The notes under the pieces were generated by a model. It was not told the DNA's origin. It worked only from the letters and a program-made list of their open reading frames with translations, and did no database searches. From assembly GCA_003427395.1 (NCBI GenBank), contig BFEA01000340.1, positions 1,177,891 through 1,226,213 on the forward strand: a DNA stretch of 48,323 nt. The letters run 5' to 3'. Shown here in pieces: positions 18,770 through 29,879 of this stretch (its first letter is position 1; each line of letters starts with the position of its first letter). A program made the position numbers and the translations under genes. The stretch comes from Chara braunii. Taxonomy: Eukaryota > Streptophyta > Charophyceae > Charales > Characeae.

Positions 18770-19969
18770 CCTATTCCAAACCAGGAGGTGGGGACTAACA
18801 CACTTGGGGGCGGTGGAAATGGGTGAGGGAATTCTGTGAGGGGTCTCAGGGGGGGTGAGGGATCAATCGAGCACCAGTCTTCAAAAAAAAAGCTTGTAAT
18901 TCCTTTTGATGCCTCCTCCTCTTCTTTTGTAGCTCCTTTCCATACCACCTTCCCTATTCAACCCCTCTTGTTTCCCTCCAAGCCAGATAGAGTTGAATTG
19001 TTGTATTTGCTGGGAGATTTCCTTTTTAATGGATAAGTGCTGGATTTTTTCTTTGGTGAGTTCCCATTGGTGCAGAATGCCGATCTGAATCTGTTCTTTG
19101 ATGGTTTTCGTAAACCTTGGGCCGTCCACCCTGACCCCTTCCCACTCATAGATACATCTTTTCCTCCATATGGCCCATAAAATTGCCCTCCTACTGAGGA
19201 TGAACAAAGTGTGGGTAAATTCGTCAAAAGGTTCTGCACTCCATGCTTCCAAAAGAAGGGGTTTCCATCCCAATGGCCACTGAGTCTTAGTCTCTAAGCT
19301 ATCCCAAATTATGTCCCACCATCTCCAAAGCCATACTGAGCCTGGGCATTGAAGGAATATGTGTTCAACTGTCTCCGGGATCATTTAACTTGGGTAGGCT
19401 GTTTTGCATAGTTTGCACCAAGGTTGGGCCTCATTGTTCTTGTCTAGTGCAGTTCTATCTATCAACCAATCATTAGTAGGGAGGCATCTATATTCAATAT
19501 GTCATTGTAAGAACGCGATTTCGGCTGGTTTGAAGCTCTTACTACGGAACCACTTAATGTGCATTAGATTTTTTATGTCAAGGTTAAGGTGCCTCAACCA
19601 TCTGTTGGATACCCTATCTCTGAGATTGATTCTTGGTCTCAACATTCTGTATGTCGATTTGACTGATAGAGTGCGGAGAGATCTGATGTAGTTTCTATTC
19701 CCTTTGAGTTGCGATCCCCATTCCCAAGATGCAGGGTCCATTGATAAGTGAGAGATGGGAGTGTTGGGTCTGAAAGCTATCCATTCATTCTTAGGTTGTA
19801 ATATTCTGATTCTAAAGATTTGATCAGCAGTTATCCACCTAATTTTATCCTCTGGATGGGGGATCATTTCGTTGTTTTCTTTAAGGACAAAGAGGGATGT
19901 CTGTATATTTCCGTTTGGCTCAATTTCTAGGATATTACCTATTAAGTGATTGTTATCGATGAAGGTCAC
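18770..19969 (-). pseudogene. LINE copy C zf-RVT and C-terminal remnants
   Basis: Frame 19969-19502 covers DKIRWITADQIFRIRIL up to KPAEIAFLQ, then a stop at the start of zf-RVT. IEYRCLPTNDWLIDRTALD and WCKLCKTAYPS follow by translation through the stop. Frame 19384-18881 supplies TVEHIFLQC (second ligand pair) and RRAILWAIWRKRCIYEWEGV to the C-terminal region; another frame ends it (LTEFPHPFPPPP). All zinc ligands are recognisable, but at least two stops and one frameshift interrupt. Confidence 0.8.
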
Positions 19970-20262
19970 TCAATCGTTGGTCTTAATTTTAGGCCATTTT
20001 CTGAGGATGCGGATCCAATCCAATGGGATGAGTGAAGTTATCCTATCCAGGGCCAACTCCGAGTGATGACAATATCTTAGTTTTTCTTGAATTTCTCTAT
20101 GAGTGACTCAATCATTGGATTCCTTGCTTCAAATATCCTTGATTCTGGTTCCCTTTTTAATTCATCCTTTCCATGGTGAGTCATTGCATTGTGGTGTGTT
20201 TCTTTGGTTGTCTCTTATCCATGTATTATTAAACAAGGATTGCTGATAAACTTATTCTCATC

Positions 20263-20562
20263 TTAATCGGGGGATTTATCTGTTAAGGGTAGCCTTCTCC
20301 ATGTTCTGAGAAGAGAAATCCGGAATGGATCTTTGCTGAGATCTTTTAGGGTTTCTTCTCTGTCATTGGAGGGAGTTCCGTCTCCTTCAATTTTTATTCC
20401 CCTGGGGAGGGACCAAGCCCAGTTCTCCAACCACATCATAGGATCTACTTGCTCGTTAGTTGGAGGGGCTAGTCTCTTTATCTGTTCCCATGCTAAGGCA
20501 CTCCAAGGGGTTTGAGGGCTGAAAATGAGTCTAATGATCCATTGAATGGATAGGGTCATCAC
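20263..20562 (-). pseudogene. LINE copy C post-RT linker remnant
   Basis: A 99-codon frame: LSIQWIIRLIF, WSALAWEQIKRLAPP, LLRTWRRLPLTDK. It matches the region after GGLGILDP in copies A and B. The sequence that should connect it with the RT piece is deleted around 20575, where an ATTATTAGAAGT stretch joins unrelated codons. Confidence 0.7.
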
Positions 20563-20779
20563 TTGGAGAATAGTTGCATGAGCGTTTTTTATTATCCCAT
20601 CATTATTAGAAGTAGGTTTACCTGCTGCTGATAAATTGATGCCTAAGACCCTTACTGGGGAATCTTTTGGTAGCCATTTAATTTTTGAACTTTCACGTGG
20701 TCTGACACCTTGATGATGGATCCACTATCCTAGTGTCTTGTTACCCCAGTTAATTTTCATATCACATAATCAACAAAAT

Positions 20780-21765
20780 TTATTCATTAGACTTTGGAGG
20801 GCACTTAGATTTTCTCTGGATGCTTCCATCATGAGGGAGGTCGTCAACAAAAAGAGAGCATATTAGGATTGCTTTCTCAGGAATAGATGTAATTTCAATT
20901 CTCTTGATATCTTTGTTTTGTCTTAAGTTTGCGGCTAGTGCCTCCATTATGATTACAAAGAGGAATGACGTTAGTGGGTCTCCTTGTCTAACTGATCTCT
21001 CTATATGAATAGGAGGGGCCAAGTTACCATTTGCCGTTGTCCTAGTTGATGTCTTCTAAGACATTATTTTCACCCATCTTCTGAACAAAGGCCAAAACTC
21101 ATTTTTTTCTAAATATTTGTCTAGAAAGATCCAATCTGCATGACCATACATCTTTTCAAAGTCAATAAATATAAAGGTTGCATTGTGTTTGGATTGGCGT
21201 GTGATTCTGATTAACTCATTAACCAGAAGGATATTGCCTTATATATTTCTTCCTGATATAAATCATGTGTTGTGCTGGCCGAATGATGTCAGCAATTACC
21301 CTGGGGAGTCTGCTTGTTAGAGTTTTGGCCACGAGTTTGTAGACTATTGTCAACAGAGTGATGAGACGATAATTGTGTATGTTTGTCTTCTCTCCTTTTT
21401 TATACAAGAGGGTTATGACTCATTGCCTAATTGTTCCCCCCATCTCCCTGGTAATCCATACAGCGTGATAGAAGTCCATAAGATCGTGAGACATGATGTG
21501 CCATATGACTTTCCAAAATTATTTGGGGAAGTCATCTATCCCATGAGTTTTTTCTTCCCCCATTAGCATTAATGCCTTCCATACTTCATCTTTGCTCAGT
21601 GATTTTTCAATCTCCTCCCTCTAAATATGTGTGAGGGATTTCTTCATGGGTTGTAGGAAGTCTTGAATCTCGTTGTGGAACTGATTGCTGGGAATATTTT
21701 TATTATCCGAGGAAAATAGTTCCTTAAAGAAATCCAGAGTTATTTTATTGCAGGGGGCAGATGAT
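20780..21765 (-). pseudogene. LINE copy C reverse transcriptase remnants
   Basis: In order on the minus strand: LYKKGEKTNIHNYRLITLLT and VYKLVAKTLTSRLP (fingers/palm entry; canonical NYRPI has become NYRLI), then RSVRQGDPLTSFLF, then ICSLFVDD (catalytic motif altered from FADD to FVDD) followed by a frame break. Upstream, 21600-21765 still reads as FKELF and KSLSKDEVWKALM with stops. Inactive by several criteria. Confidence 0.8.
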
Positions 21766-21820
21766 AGCCACATACCTTAAATACTAATCCACATACATCG
21801 ATAGTGGGATATCGCTCCAG

Positions 21821-22263
21821 GTATCATGGGTAGGGTAGATATACCAACAGAAAATACTTTTCTCAACAAAAGGGAAATCCATAAAATCTACGAAGTGTAT
21901 ATACTTTATAGTTCATATAGGCAAAAAGCAGGCACCGTTGACCCTTGCGTGAAAAGGACATGGACTGCAGGGGGTCACCCACTGCCACACATGATAGTGA
22001 GACCACCATTGAGAAAACTAAACAGCTGTTAGTGGGACCTAGCCCCAGTGGTCAAAATGAAAGTTGCAATGAAAAGGGGGAAACACACACACAAAGGGTC
22101 TCGCTCCACTACTCTCCACATGCACAGACGAGAAAAAATATAAAGTTCTGGCGGAAGATTCATCCTCATTTTGCACATTTAGTGAGTAGTGGAGAAGACA
22201 AAAAAAAAAAAAGACAAAAGCGATATTGACCATAAAGAAAATAAGAACATAAACACACCAATG
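21821..22263. other. Unassigned stretch after LINE copy C
   Basis: No gene recognised. The phrase AGTGGGACCTAGCCCC at 22030-22045 is an isolated F3-type terminal motif, so part of an F3 element may lie here. Confidence 0.3.
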
Positions 22264-22428
22264 GCTAAGTCCGACTACCATTGTTGAGTTTCCTCAAGGC
22301 CTCAATGTGGACGTGTTTGCGGAGATGTGTGGTAGAGAAAACTCAACTTTGTTTATGCACAGTTCCACAAACCCCTCCAGATTCAGACGTTGAGGAAACT
22401 CAACCCTGCTAATGGGACCTGACCCCAG
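22264..22428. mobile_element. Fold-back element F3, diverged copy
   Basis: Hairpin arms GTTGAGTTTCCTCAAGGCCT (left, 22283) and GACGTTGAGGAAACTCAAC (right, about 22386-22404) with GGACGTG and CCAGATTC further in. The right terminus is AATGGGACCTGACCCC and the left terminus a degraded counterpart. About 165 bases, as for 17180-17344. Confidence 0.6.
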
Positions 22429-22504
22429 TAGGCAACTTAGCTGAGGGAACCCTTGGATGTTTGAACACAATACGTTGGCATATCCGATTTGCATACGGCT
22501 ATTA

Positions 22505-22614
22505 CCATCTTCACCCGAAAAGATCGCCCCATCATTATCGTTGTATTTGGCATAACGTTCAATTTGGTATAGATGCAGTGATAATGACTGGGCGTTCTAT
22601 TCAGGTAAAGACGG
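22505..22614. mobile_element. Fold-back TIR element F4, copy 1, TA flanks
   Basis: Left arm CCATCTTCACCCGAAAAGAT then CGCCCCATCATTATC; right arm GATAATGACTGGGCGTTCTA then TCAGGTAAAGACGG. TA lies on both sides (22503-22504, 22615-22616), as in copy 2 at 44676-44780. TA duplication is typical of Tc1/mariner-type MITEs, but TA could also belong to the terminus. Confidence 0.65.
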
Positions 22615-22616
22615 TA

Positions 22617-23060
22617 GGGTCTTGGAATAGATAAATGGAGGGTAATTGCAAACCACATAGTACATACATTGCTCGACTGGAACTAGCAAACTTTTCCTCC
22701 TATTTTTTACTTTTTCTCCAGAAAGAATTTTTGGTGTTTACTAATGTCAAGTTTATTGTCATATTATGGCAGGGGGCAAAGCAGGTCCACCCAACCGAGC
22801 TAAGGTGGGACTCAGTAGGATGGTGGATGGAAGGAACAAAGTCGGTACTAGTTTACAGTCACCCCTCGGAGTTATGAACCTACTTTCGATCCCCCACCGT
22901 CACTTTACCCGATCTCGTTGTGACGCACTTGGAATGACGTTGTGATCTAACACAACTACCAGGACTTAGATAGTGAAGGCTCTATGAGCCAAGCCTCAGT
23001 GATATGTCTGATCTGGTTTCGACATTGCATACATCTATATTTTGGTTCACTTGTAAAGGG
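22617..23060. other. Stretch without recognised feature
   Basis: No motif, repeat partner or protein family seen. Confidence 0.3.
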
Positions 23061-23187
23061 AGGTTGGGCCCGATTTCCAGTAGGTGCAGCTCCTCACCAA
23101 TAGATTGGAGCCACTCGAGGACGATATCACAAAAGACTGCTCTTACCAGCCCCGGGGATACGGCAGCGGTGTTAAAAAAAAAAAAAA
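23061..23187 (+). mobile_element. LINE-type 3' tail, short copy
   Basis: GTTGGGCCCGATTTCCAGTA, CTCCTCACCAATAGATTGGA, the conserved loop-like CTGCTCTTACCA at 23138-23149 (here without complementary arms) and an A run at 23174-23187. An F2 element begins immediately after the A run. Confidence 0.55.
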
Positions 23188-23375
23188 GGTAGCTTCAGTA
23201 GAGTCACAAAAACGAGTTATAATTGCACTATGGGGCAAGATACAGTTTGCAGTTGCACTTCGGGAACCCTACCTGACAAAAAAGATGGGTTGTATACATT
23301 GTCAAACTGCAATTTGAAACCATATGTTGGCCCATAGTGCAATTACGACAAAAACAAATTGTCATTATGATACCT
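23188..23375. mobile_element. Fold-back TIR element family F2, copy 2
   Basis: Same arms as 1089-1283: GAGTCACAAAAACGAGTTAT, ATTGCACTATGGGG, central TGGGTTGTATACATTG, and the inverted right arm TTGGCCCATAGTGCAATTA. The right terminus is degraded. Confidence 0.7.
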
Positions 23376-23384
23376 GGAGATAAT

Positions 23385-24735
23385 ACAACAATGTAATTAG
23401 TAGAGTAGCCTGGCAATCGGTGGTCCAACCAAAATCCAGAGGAGGGTGGGGGATCATAGACCCTGCAACTCAGGCTTCGGCCCTTTCTGTACAATGAATT
23501 AAACATATGTTTTCCCCCAAACTTGAACCCCTTGGAGTGCACTTGCTTGGGAGAAAATCAGGAGGATTGCTCCGCCTACACTTGAGGATACTGACCCCTC
23601 AAAGAGGCAGTTGTAAGGAAAATATTATATTTGAGAAGTGGTTAGGCTGGACTTGTTTAAAGACTCGTTCTGGATCACGCTCCTTAATAACAGATGGATC
23701 AAGGATTCGCAGGGGTACTATATTCTCCATTGCATGGACTCACCATGGAAGAGTTGGGTGAAGAGAGGAATTATTAGGATCAAGAACATATGGGATCCAG
23801 AAACTAAAGATTTTATTGATTCCTTAGTCTTGCAAGACTGGTTGAGATATTGTCATCATTCTAGTGTGGCTTTGAAAAAACTAATAGAATAAATTTCTCT
23901 AGACTGGATCCGCATAATGCACAAGAGCCTACATTGAAGATAGATGGTCGGGTAGCAATCGGAGATCATCCACATATGATTGGTAACATCCTAGATAAAT
24001 TCACAAATATAGATATAATTTTGGTTCTCTTTCATTTGACACAAGATCATAAGGTTGTCCCAAACCAATAAGAAATGATCAAATGGGTCCACGCTAATTA
24101 TATTTTTAGAATTTGGGTCTTAGGTAGAAACAATACACTGTTGGCTTTCAGACAAACTACACCTATCTCTCATTTGGCTCCAGATCCTATTAATTGGATT
24201 TGGAATTTACCGGGAGGCAGAGGTAGATCTTCATTTGGATCCTTCACACCTTAACGACAAAATATACTTATCGAATGTTGCGTCCAAAAATTAATCTAAA
24301 AGATAAAGTGTCTACAGATGGATGAAACACCTAAATATAAGTAGAGATGAACTAAAATCAATCAAATGGTTTACTATCATGAAATCCAAACCAACGAAGG
24401 TGGCTTCATTACAATGGTAAATTGAGCATCGATGTCTCCCTACCAACAATTGGCTAATAGACAGGTCCTCTCTAGAACAGAGAGGAACTGCAGTACCCTG
24501 GTGTAAATTTTGTAGTTCCACGTTCCCAAGCAAGAGGATTCCTCAAACAATAAAACATATATTATTGCAATACCCAGGGTCCATTTGACTATGAGATGGT
24601 GGGATCACATGTGGAGGCAACTATTGTCGCTTATCCCATGGCCATGGGGTTGAACGTCGATCTTGCTGGAATCCTGGGTATCAAAGCCCTATGAAGAGTT
24701 TGCACAAAACTTCTTCATTTTAGGAAGGAGAGCAA
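23385..24735 (+). pseudogene. LINE copy F, plus-strand ORF2 remnant
   Basis: Begins with coding for ISRVAWQSVVQPKS and GGWGIIDPATQA (post-RT linker), then WKSWVKRGIIRIKNIWDPET at about 23751 and a frame to 23892. It ends with a broken zf-RVT near 24417-24580 (IEHRCLPTNNWLIDRSSLEQ, WCKFC, KHILLQ with the last Cys changed to Tyr). Both ends are missing and there is no 3' UTR or poly(A). The right end meets an LTR-like start at 24736, possibly because that element inserted into the LINE. Confidence 0.8.
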
Positions 24736-25720
24736 TGTGACACTCAACCTCACGCCTGACGAAACTTCTGGGTCGGAGTGGGTAGTGGGCCTGGAAGTAG
24801 CGAGAAAGGGGGTGTGCCAAGGATTTTCGGAAAAAGGGCTGGAGTCCTACGTCGAAATATTGACACCAACTGAGATTCGTTAAAACCGACATTTGTTTCT
24901 AAACTCACGAAATTGAGCGTACAAAAAAACAATATTTTTTATTGTTTTTTTGTCCCCATGACGTCGGATGATCATATCATCAGGTGTCGTGGCAACTCCC
25001 GATGATCTGATCATCGGATGTATGTTAGCGGTACTTTACATTGAGGTACATCAGATGGACAAAGTGAGATAACCACTTTCTCAACCAATGAGCAATGAAA
25101 TTTTGACTAAGTCCACTTTCCTCAATTCAGAAAAAAATGTCAGTTTTAATCAAATGTCAGTTGGTGTCAACGTTGCAAGGACAAGGATGCAAGTGGTCCG
25201 GGCGAGAAGGGGCGTTTCGATTTTTCGACGTCGTCGGTCGTCAGTGTGCGCAGTTGTGGTTGAGAACATATGTCGAATTTCAAGGATACGGGCTCGTACT
25301 CGCGGCAGACCTACCTGTCTACTCATGCAGATTGGTAATTGCAGACCCGTTGGGAAAGGATTATGCAAGCTCGCGTATACACTAAGGGTCAGGTTGTCGG
25401 TGAGTCGTAGCGCATGCAATAATTTGCAAGTTCCCGTAATCATTTATTAAACAAGAAAACGACTATCATCCCTTCTCTTTCATTTCAGCAAACCAATCTC
25501 AGACAAACCTACATGTTTTTCCAATCATAGAAATACAGCTATCAAAAACCCATGTCCAACATCACTCAAATAAGGAAAGAAATGTCAGAGGCACTCCGAA
25601 GAAAGAGCATAATTTATACACTCAGACATCCATCTGCGATTACAAAAATGAGAACAGTGAAACTCGTAGTTTCGAATGCAAAAATTCCGAGAGGGATAGG
25701 AAACGTATCATATACCCCCG

Positions 25721-25790
<70 letters not shown>

Positions 25791-26390
25791 CCCTTTTTAT
25801 TCATGTGCACACAGTTCGTCGCCTCGCACCTACCAACAACTCAAAATTGTCATCCCGCTTAGCTCAAGTACGAACGTCGAATTCGTCTGTGTTCCACAGT
25901 CCGTCGTGGCCACACTCACCGCCAGCCCGTCAGATCGCCCAACTTTGAACTCACCTCTTCGTCGGCCCGTACCCGTTAGTCGGTCCTCTCGGCTGCTCTA
26001 ACCTTCCAAATTTGATTAGAGAGCGATTTCGTTGCGCTTGCAAAATTTATAGTTATTAGTCATCAGCGTGAGATAGTCGGGATTATGCTGAGGCAGGGAA
26101 AAAGAACGGAGAAGGAAGTGCCTGCGGTCAACATGTTTGGGCCCCGGCGTGGGGGACGTAGCCACTCTCCATGCATCGATTTAGTCATGCACCGATGTGG
26201 CCAATGGGGTGGAGAGAGGAAGAGTTGGGTGTCTCAACGCAATGAGAAACCCGGGGCGAGAAGATTACAGTTACACCCGCACTCGTGGAGGGAGGAGCAA
26301 GAGGAGATAACAGTTGAGATTAGAATTAAGACGCAGCAGAAGTAGAGTGAGGGACTGAGAGTGGTACAATGCGCGCGAGTAAGGAGCACC
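24736..26390 (+). repeat. LTR-like segment, copy 1
   Basis: Starts TGTGACACTCAACCTCACGC and shares two blocks in the same order with 45081-47000: the first ~150 bases (CGGAGTGGG, GGGTGTGCCAAGGATTTT) and a later block after the CT array (CCACAGTCCGTCG, TCGGATCGCCCAACT-like, CGCTTGCAAAATTTATAG, GGAAGTGCCT, CATGCATCGAT). The later block includes AATTTATAG that could be a TATA region. No internal coding domain, primer-binding site or right terminus recognised; LTR status is inference. Confidence 0.5.
25723..25785. repeat. Microsatellite (CT)n
   Basis: About 31 CT units inside LTR-like copy 1; the corresponding place in copy 2 also has a (CT)n array (46428-46478). Confidence 0.95.
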
Positions 26391-26421
26391 GTGTAATTAC
26401 CATGACCCCCATTTTGTTTTC

Positions 26422-28180
26422 CTTCTTTTCTTTTTTAAACAGGCCCAGTGCCCAAGGCTGATATTACCAATAAGAAGATTGAGGTCCAGGCCCTCACAGT
26501 CTACCCGGAGTGACCGAATGGAACATGATGAGAACCGAGTTCAGGGTCCCTTATATGATGATGATTGTGATGATAATGATAAGGATGATTCGATGTAAAC
26601 TGTGAAATGATGATACTAATGATGATGATGCTGATGATTATGACCATAGAATGAGGTTGAACCTCTTCACCCTTCAAAGGGCGCCAAATCTAACAAACTT
26701 TTCTAGTTCAGTCTTTCCTATAATCCAAACCTACTTTTTTGCAGCACTCTATATCAATTACATTACCTTTCTTCCACTGTTTCTCAGTCATAGTCAAACC
26801 AAGATATGGAAGAAGGAGGGAAAAGGTCGGGGAAATCAAAGATTGAGCGAAGGGGAATACATGGATCAAATGTGGTCCACTCACCAAAGACTAGCCTATA
26901 GTCTCTAATTATCTTTTCGCCATCCCCTCCCAAAATCCCTGCCCAATTTACTTTTTCCAATTTCCCCCCTGGTCTCCTCCCAGCCAACTGGAACTGAATT
27001 GTTTAATGTATTTAAAAATCTCAGTGCGAGAAGATAAGTGCTGAATTTTGTCTTTTACCTATTCCTATTTGTTGGAGATGTCCGTTTACATTTGTTATTT
27101 GATTGTTTCTGTAAACTCTGGCCATCAAGCCTCGCCTCTTCCATTTCGTATGTACATCTCACCCATCTGGCCCACATGACAGCTCTTCCAATTGTGAAGA
27201 TATTTTGTGTGAGTTCCTTGAAGGTTCTGAAATCCATGATTCCAAGAGAATAGCCCTCCACCCTCATGGTCATGATATAAGTGGTCCTAATTGAGATCAT
27301 ATACGGTCTCACAATCTCAATAGCCATATAGATCTTGGGCATTGCATAAATAAATAATCAATAGTTTCAGAGATCTATCGGCTGGGAAAGACAGTTTTAC
27401 AAAATTTGTACCATCCATAAGTTATTCCTTTACTTTCTAGAGAGGATTTGTCTATCAACCAATCATTAATGGGATGACATCGGTGTTCAATCTGCCATTG
27501 GAGCGATACAATTTTGACAGGTTTGAATTTCATTGAGTTAAACCATTTGATTGATCTTATATCTGCTTGACTGAGATTAAGATGTTTGATCCATCTTGTT
27601 GATACTCTATCTTTTATATTTATTTTTCCTCGTGACATTCTATAAGTTGTTTTCACAGTAAGGGTGTGGAGAGACCGCTTATAGTCTATATTGAGTTTGT
27701 TTGGCGAACTCCATGTACAGTTGATTGGGTCAAAGGGTAGTTCAGAAATGAGAGTGAGGGGTCTGAAGGTCAACCATTATTTTTTTTCCTTAATACTCTA
27801 ATTCTAACGATCTGGTTGACATGTACCCATTTTATTTGGCCATCTCCTTTGGGGATGAGAGTGTGATCTTGTAAAAGTTCATACAATTTCAAGAGTATGT
27901 CACGATTTGATAATTTATCTATAGAATGTTGTCAATCCTTGATTGCTACCCAGTCATTTATTACCATCTTGGGTCCTTTTCGGAGAATTCGAACCCAATC
28001 AAGAGGTATTAGTTCTATTATTTTATCAAGCTCTTTCTCAGGATGATGACAATAAAGGAAATGTTCCTTCAAGACAGGTAAGGCAATCCAATCATTTTTT
28101 CGTGCAATCCCACAAATCTTGTATTTTCAAGATTCCTCTTTGGACCCAACTACTCCAAGGGAAGGTCATACAATAAAGAA
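26422..28180 (-). mobile_element. LINE copy D, 5'-truncated
   Basis: Minus-strand copy from the linker region (PWSSWVQRGILKIQDLWD near 28150) through zf-RVT to the C-terminus. The 3' UTR has GGCGCCCTTTGAAGGGTGAA (plus about 26665-26684), an ATC-rich array (plus 26557-26640) and a degraded tail hairpin (plus about 26520-26550). The end is A-rich (plus 26420-26437, T-rich). Confidence 0.75.
26784..27773 (-). pseudogene. LINE copy D zf-RVT and C-terminal remnants
   Basis: Frame 27773-27375 contains SLQWQIEHRCHPINDWLIDK (zf-RVT start). The first ligand pair WCKxC has become WYKFC, losing one cysteine. Frame 27342-27055 has the RAVMWARWVRCTYEMEEARL region. Frame 26987-26784 ends with IIRDYRLVFGEW and FPDLFPP. 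Three frames, so at least two frameshifts. Confidence 0.75.
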
Positions 28181-28224
28181 CGCACCCTTGAGAGTCAATA
28201 ATCTATTGATTATTGAATAGAGGT

Positions 28225-28470
28225 TGTTGGTGCGAATACCCTTACAAGGGTATCCGCCCTGGTTTTTGTAAAGACTAAGTACTTCGCGCGAGGCGCAGTT
28301 GCGTCTGTGGTTTGCAAAGGCAGGATGGTTGACTAGAGTGGAGAGTGTGTGGGCGCGCGGATTTGAGGTGCGCGTGATTCCTCCATATGGTGCGCGTGAT
28401 TCCTCCATATGGTTAACGCGAGGCGCGGCTGCGTCTGTGGTTTGCAAAGGCAGGAAGGTAGTTCTCACAT
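28225..28470 (+). repeat. Dispersed repeat with internal duplications
   Basis: CGAATACCCTTACAAGGGTA, CCGCCCTGGTTTTT and GAGAGTGTGTGGGCGCGC are shared with the minus-strand LTR-like segment (10985-11205). Inside, GCGCGTGATTCCTCCATATG occurs twice in tandem, and a 40-base module containing CTGTGGTTTGCAAAGGCAGG occurs at about 28304 and 28434. Confidence 0.6.
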
Positions 28471-29030
28471 ACTTTTAGTTAGCATGCAAATCCTTCAGAT
28501 CCACCGCTAGGTTTTTGGTGATCGCTCCAGCTTACCTCTTCTTGCTGGGGGGCAAGAGTAGTAGGTAAGTCCCATATGGATGAGCATGCACATATCCGGA
28601 TAGGGAAGGGGTTGGCTTTTCCTTGCCTTGTCTAAGTGAAGCACTGGGTGACTCTGGGTCGCCAGTGTATGAAATCTCACGTCCTGAGAGTGTTGTCTTG
28701 CTATTGGGACAGTTTGAGGGCAAGCAACTTAAGAGATGGTGGTTCGGTAGTGAAAAATCTTGCTGGAAGGGGAATAGTGGGGAGAATGGCGGCTTAGTCG
28801 AAGGGGGGGGGAGGATTCAGTATTCTTGTCCCCAAAAGGCAATTTTCTTCCCCTTTCTCAAATTGTCCTCAATTTTAAGTAGAAAAATATATCTTTTTTT
28901 TTTTAAGCCACCAGTACCTACCGGTTGTCAAGGCCCGTGGCTCAGGCTACCGGTAGCCCGGTCATTGTCGAGCCTTGGACTTTATTGCCGAGCCTTGGGC
29001 AACCGGTAGTACACAACGAGGGGGGGGGGG
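28471..29030. other. Unassigned stretch up to the gap
   Basis: No gene recognised. It includes a T run at about 28891 followed by TAAGCCACCAGTACC, and short inverted phrases (ACCGGTAG, CTACCGGT), ending in ten G next to the gap. Confidence 0.3.
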
Positions 29031-29516
29031 NNNNNNNNNNNNNNNNNNNNNNNNNNNNNNNNNNNNNNNNNNNNNNNNNNNNNNNNNNNNNNNNNNNNNN
29101 NNNNNNNNNNNNNNNNNNNNNNNNNNNNNNNNNNNNNNNNNNNNNNNNNNNNNNNNNNNNNNNNNNNNNNNNNNNNNNNNNNNNNNNNNNNNNNNNNNNN
29201 NNNNNNNNNNNNNNNNNNNNNNNNNNNNNNNNNNNNNNNNNNNNNNNNNNNNNNNNNNNNNNNNNNNNNNNNNNNNNNNNNNNNNNNNNNNNNNNNNNNN
29301 NNNNNNNNNNNNNNNNNNNNNNNNNNNNNNNNNNNNNNNNNNNNNNNNNNNNNNNNNNNNNNNNNNNNNNNNNNNNNNNNNNNNNNNNNNNNNNNNNNNN
29401 NNNNNNNNNNNNNNNNNNNNNNNNNNNNNNNNNNNNNNNNNNNNNNNNNNNNNNNNNNNNNNNNNNNNNNNNNNNNNNNNNNNNNNNNNNNNNNNNNNNN
29501 NNNNNNNNNNNNNNNN
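29031..29516. other. Assembly gap (486 N)
   Basis: Unknown bases. Any open frame across it is meaningless. The left flank ends in G10 and the right flank soon enters a 27-base T run, both typical of sequencing drop-out. Confidence 1.
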
Positions 29517-29879
29517 TTTTGGTCGTCGGTTTTTTTTTTTTTTTTTTTTTTTTTTTTCTGTCCCATTTTTTGGGGACTACCAGTCGCACGCCGGTGGGTA
29601 CCCCGCGCGACACGGCGTGTATACGGCCACGTCGATTTCTTCAAGCAGGGAGAGGTACTGGTGGTTTAAGCCCAGGTTGTTGTAGGAGCCGGACTCCAGA
29701 CACACGGGTTACTCACAGCTATTGGTAGTCCTGACAGTCCTTTATGCTCCGTAAGACCACTTTCCCTACCCATCCTCTCGACAATTCTCCTAGCGCACCC
29801 CTGTCCTACTAGCCTACCTCAGTATTGAGTACTCAGGACTATCACCATGCTTTTTCAGAGGGTGACTTGGACCAGACAG

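Larger units (their letters stand above)
18386..21770 (-). mobile_element. LINE copy C, 5'-truncated
   Basis: Minus-strand copy covering mid-RT to the 3' tail. The 3' UTR contains GGCGCCCTGTTAGTAAGGGT (plus about 18662-18681), an ATC-type trinucleotide array (plus 18550-18612), hairpin GCTGGGCCCGGTTCCCAGC (plus 18518-18536) and hairpin GCTGGACCCGTTTTCCAGC (plus 18459-18477). It ends against the A run of the neighbouring plus-strand element rather than in its own A tail. Many stops, and a deletion near 20580. Confidence 0.8.
16803..21820. mobile_element. Long-TIR element F6, copy 2, broken by insertions
   Basis: Left end CCAGGAGCGAGATCCCACTA then ATGTATGTGGATTAGTGTG; candidate right end ACTAATCCACATACATCGAT then GTGGGATATCGCTCCAG (21783-21820). 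Between them lie an F3 element (17180-17344), a T tract, tailed short elements and LINE copy C. The joint with copy 1 forms a 75-base palindrome at 16768-16842. The assignment of the distant right end is inference from the matching terminus. Confidence 0.5.

Noticed and set aside
25552-26001. 149-codon frame with a Ser-Leu repeat
   Set aside because: Driven by the (CT)n microsatellite; no domain on either side.
28925-29728. Long open frames across the gap (over 220 codons)
   Set aside because: They consist mostly of unknown residues from N bases; the true sequence is unknown.
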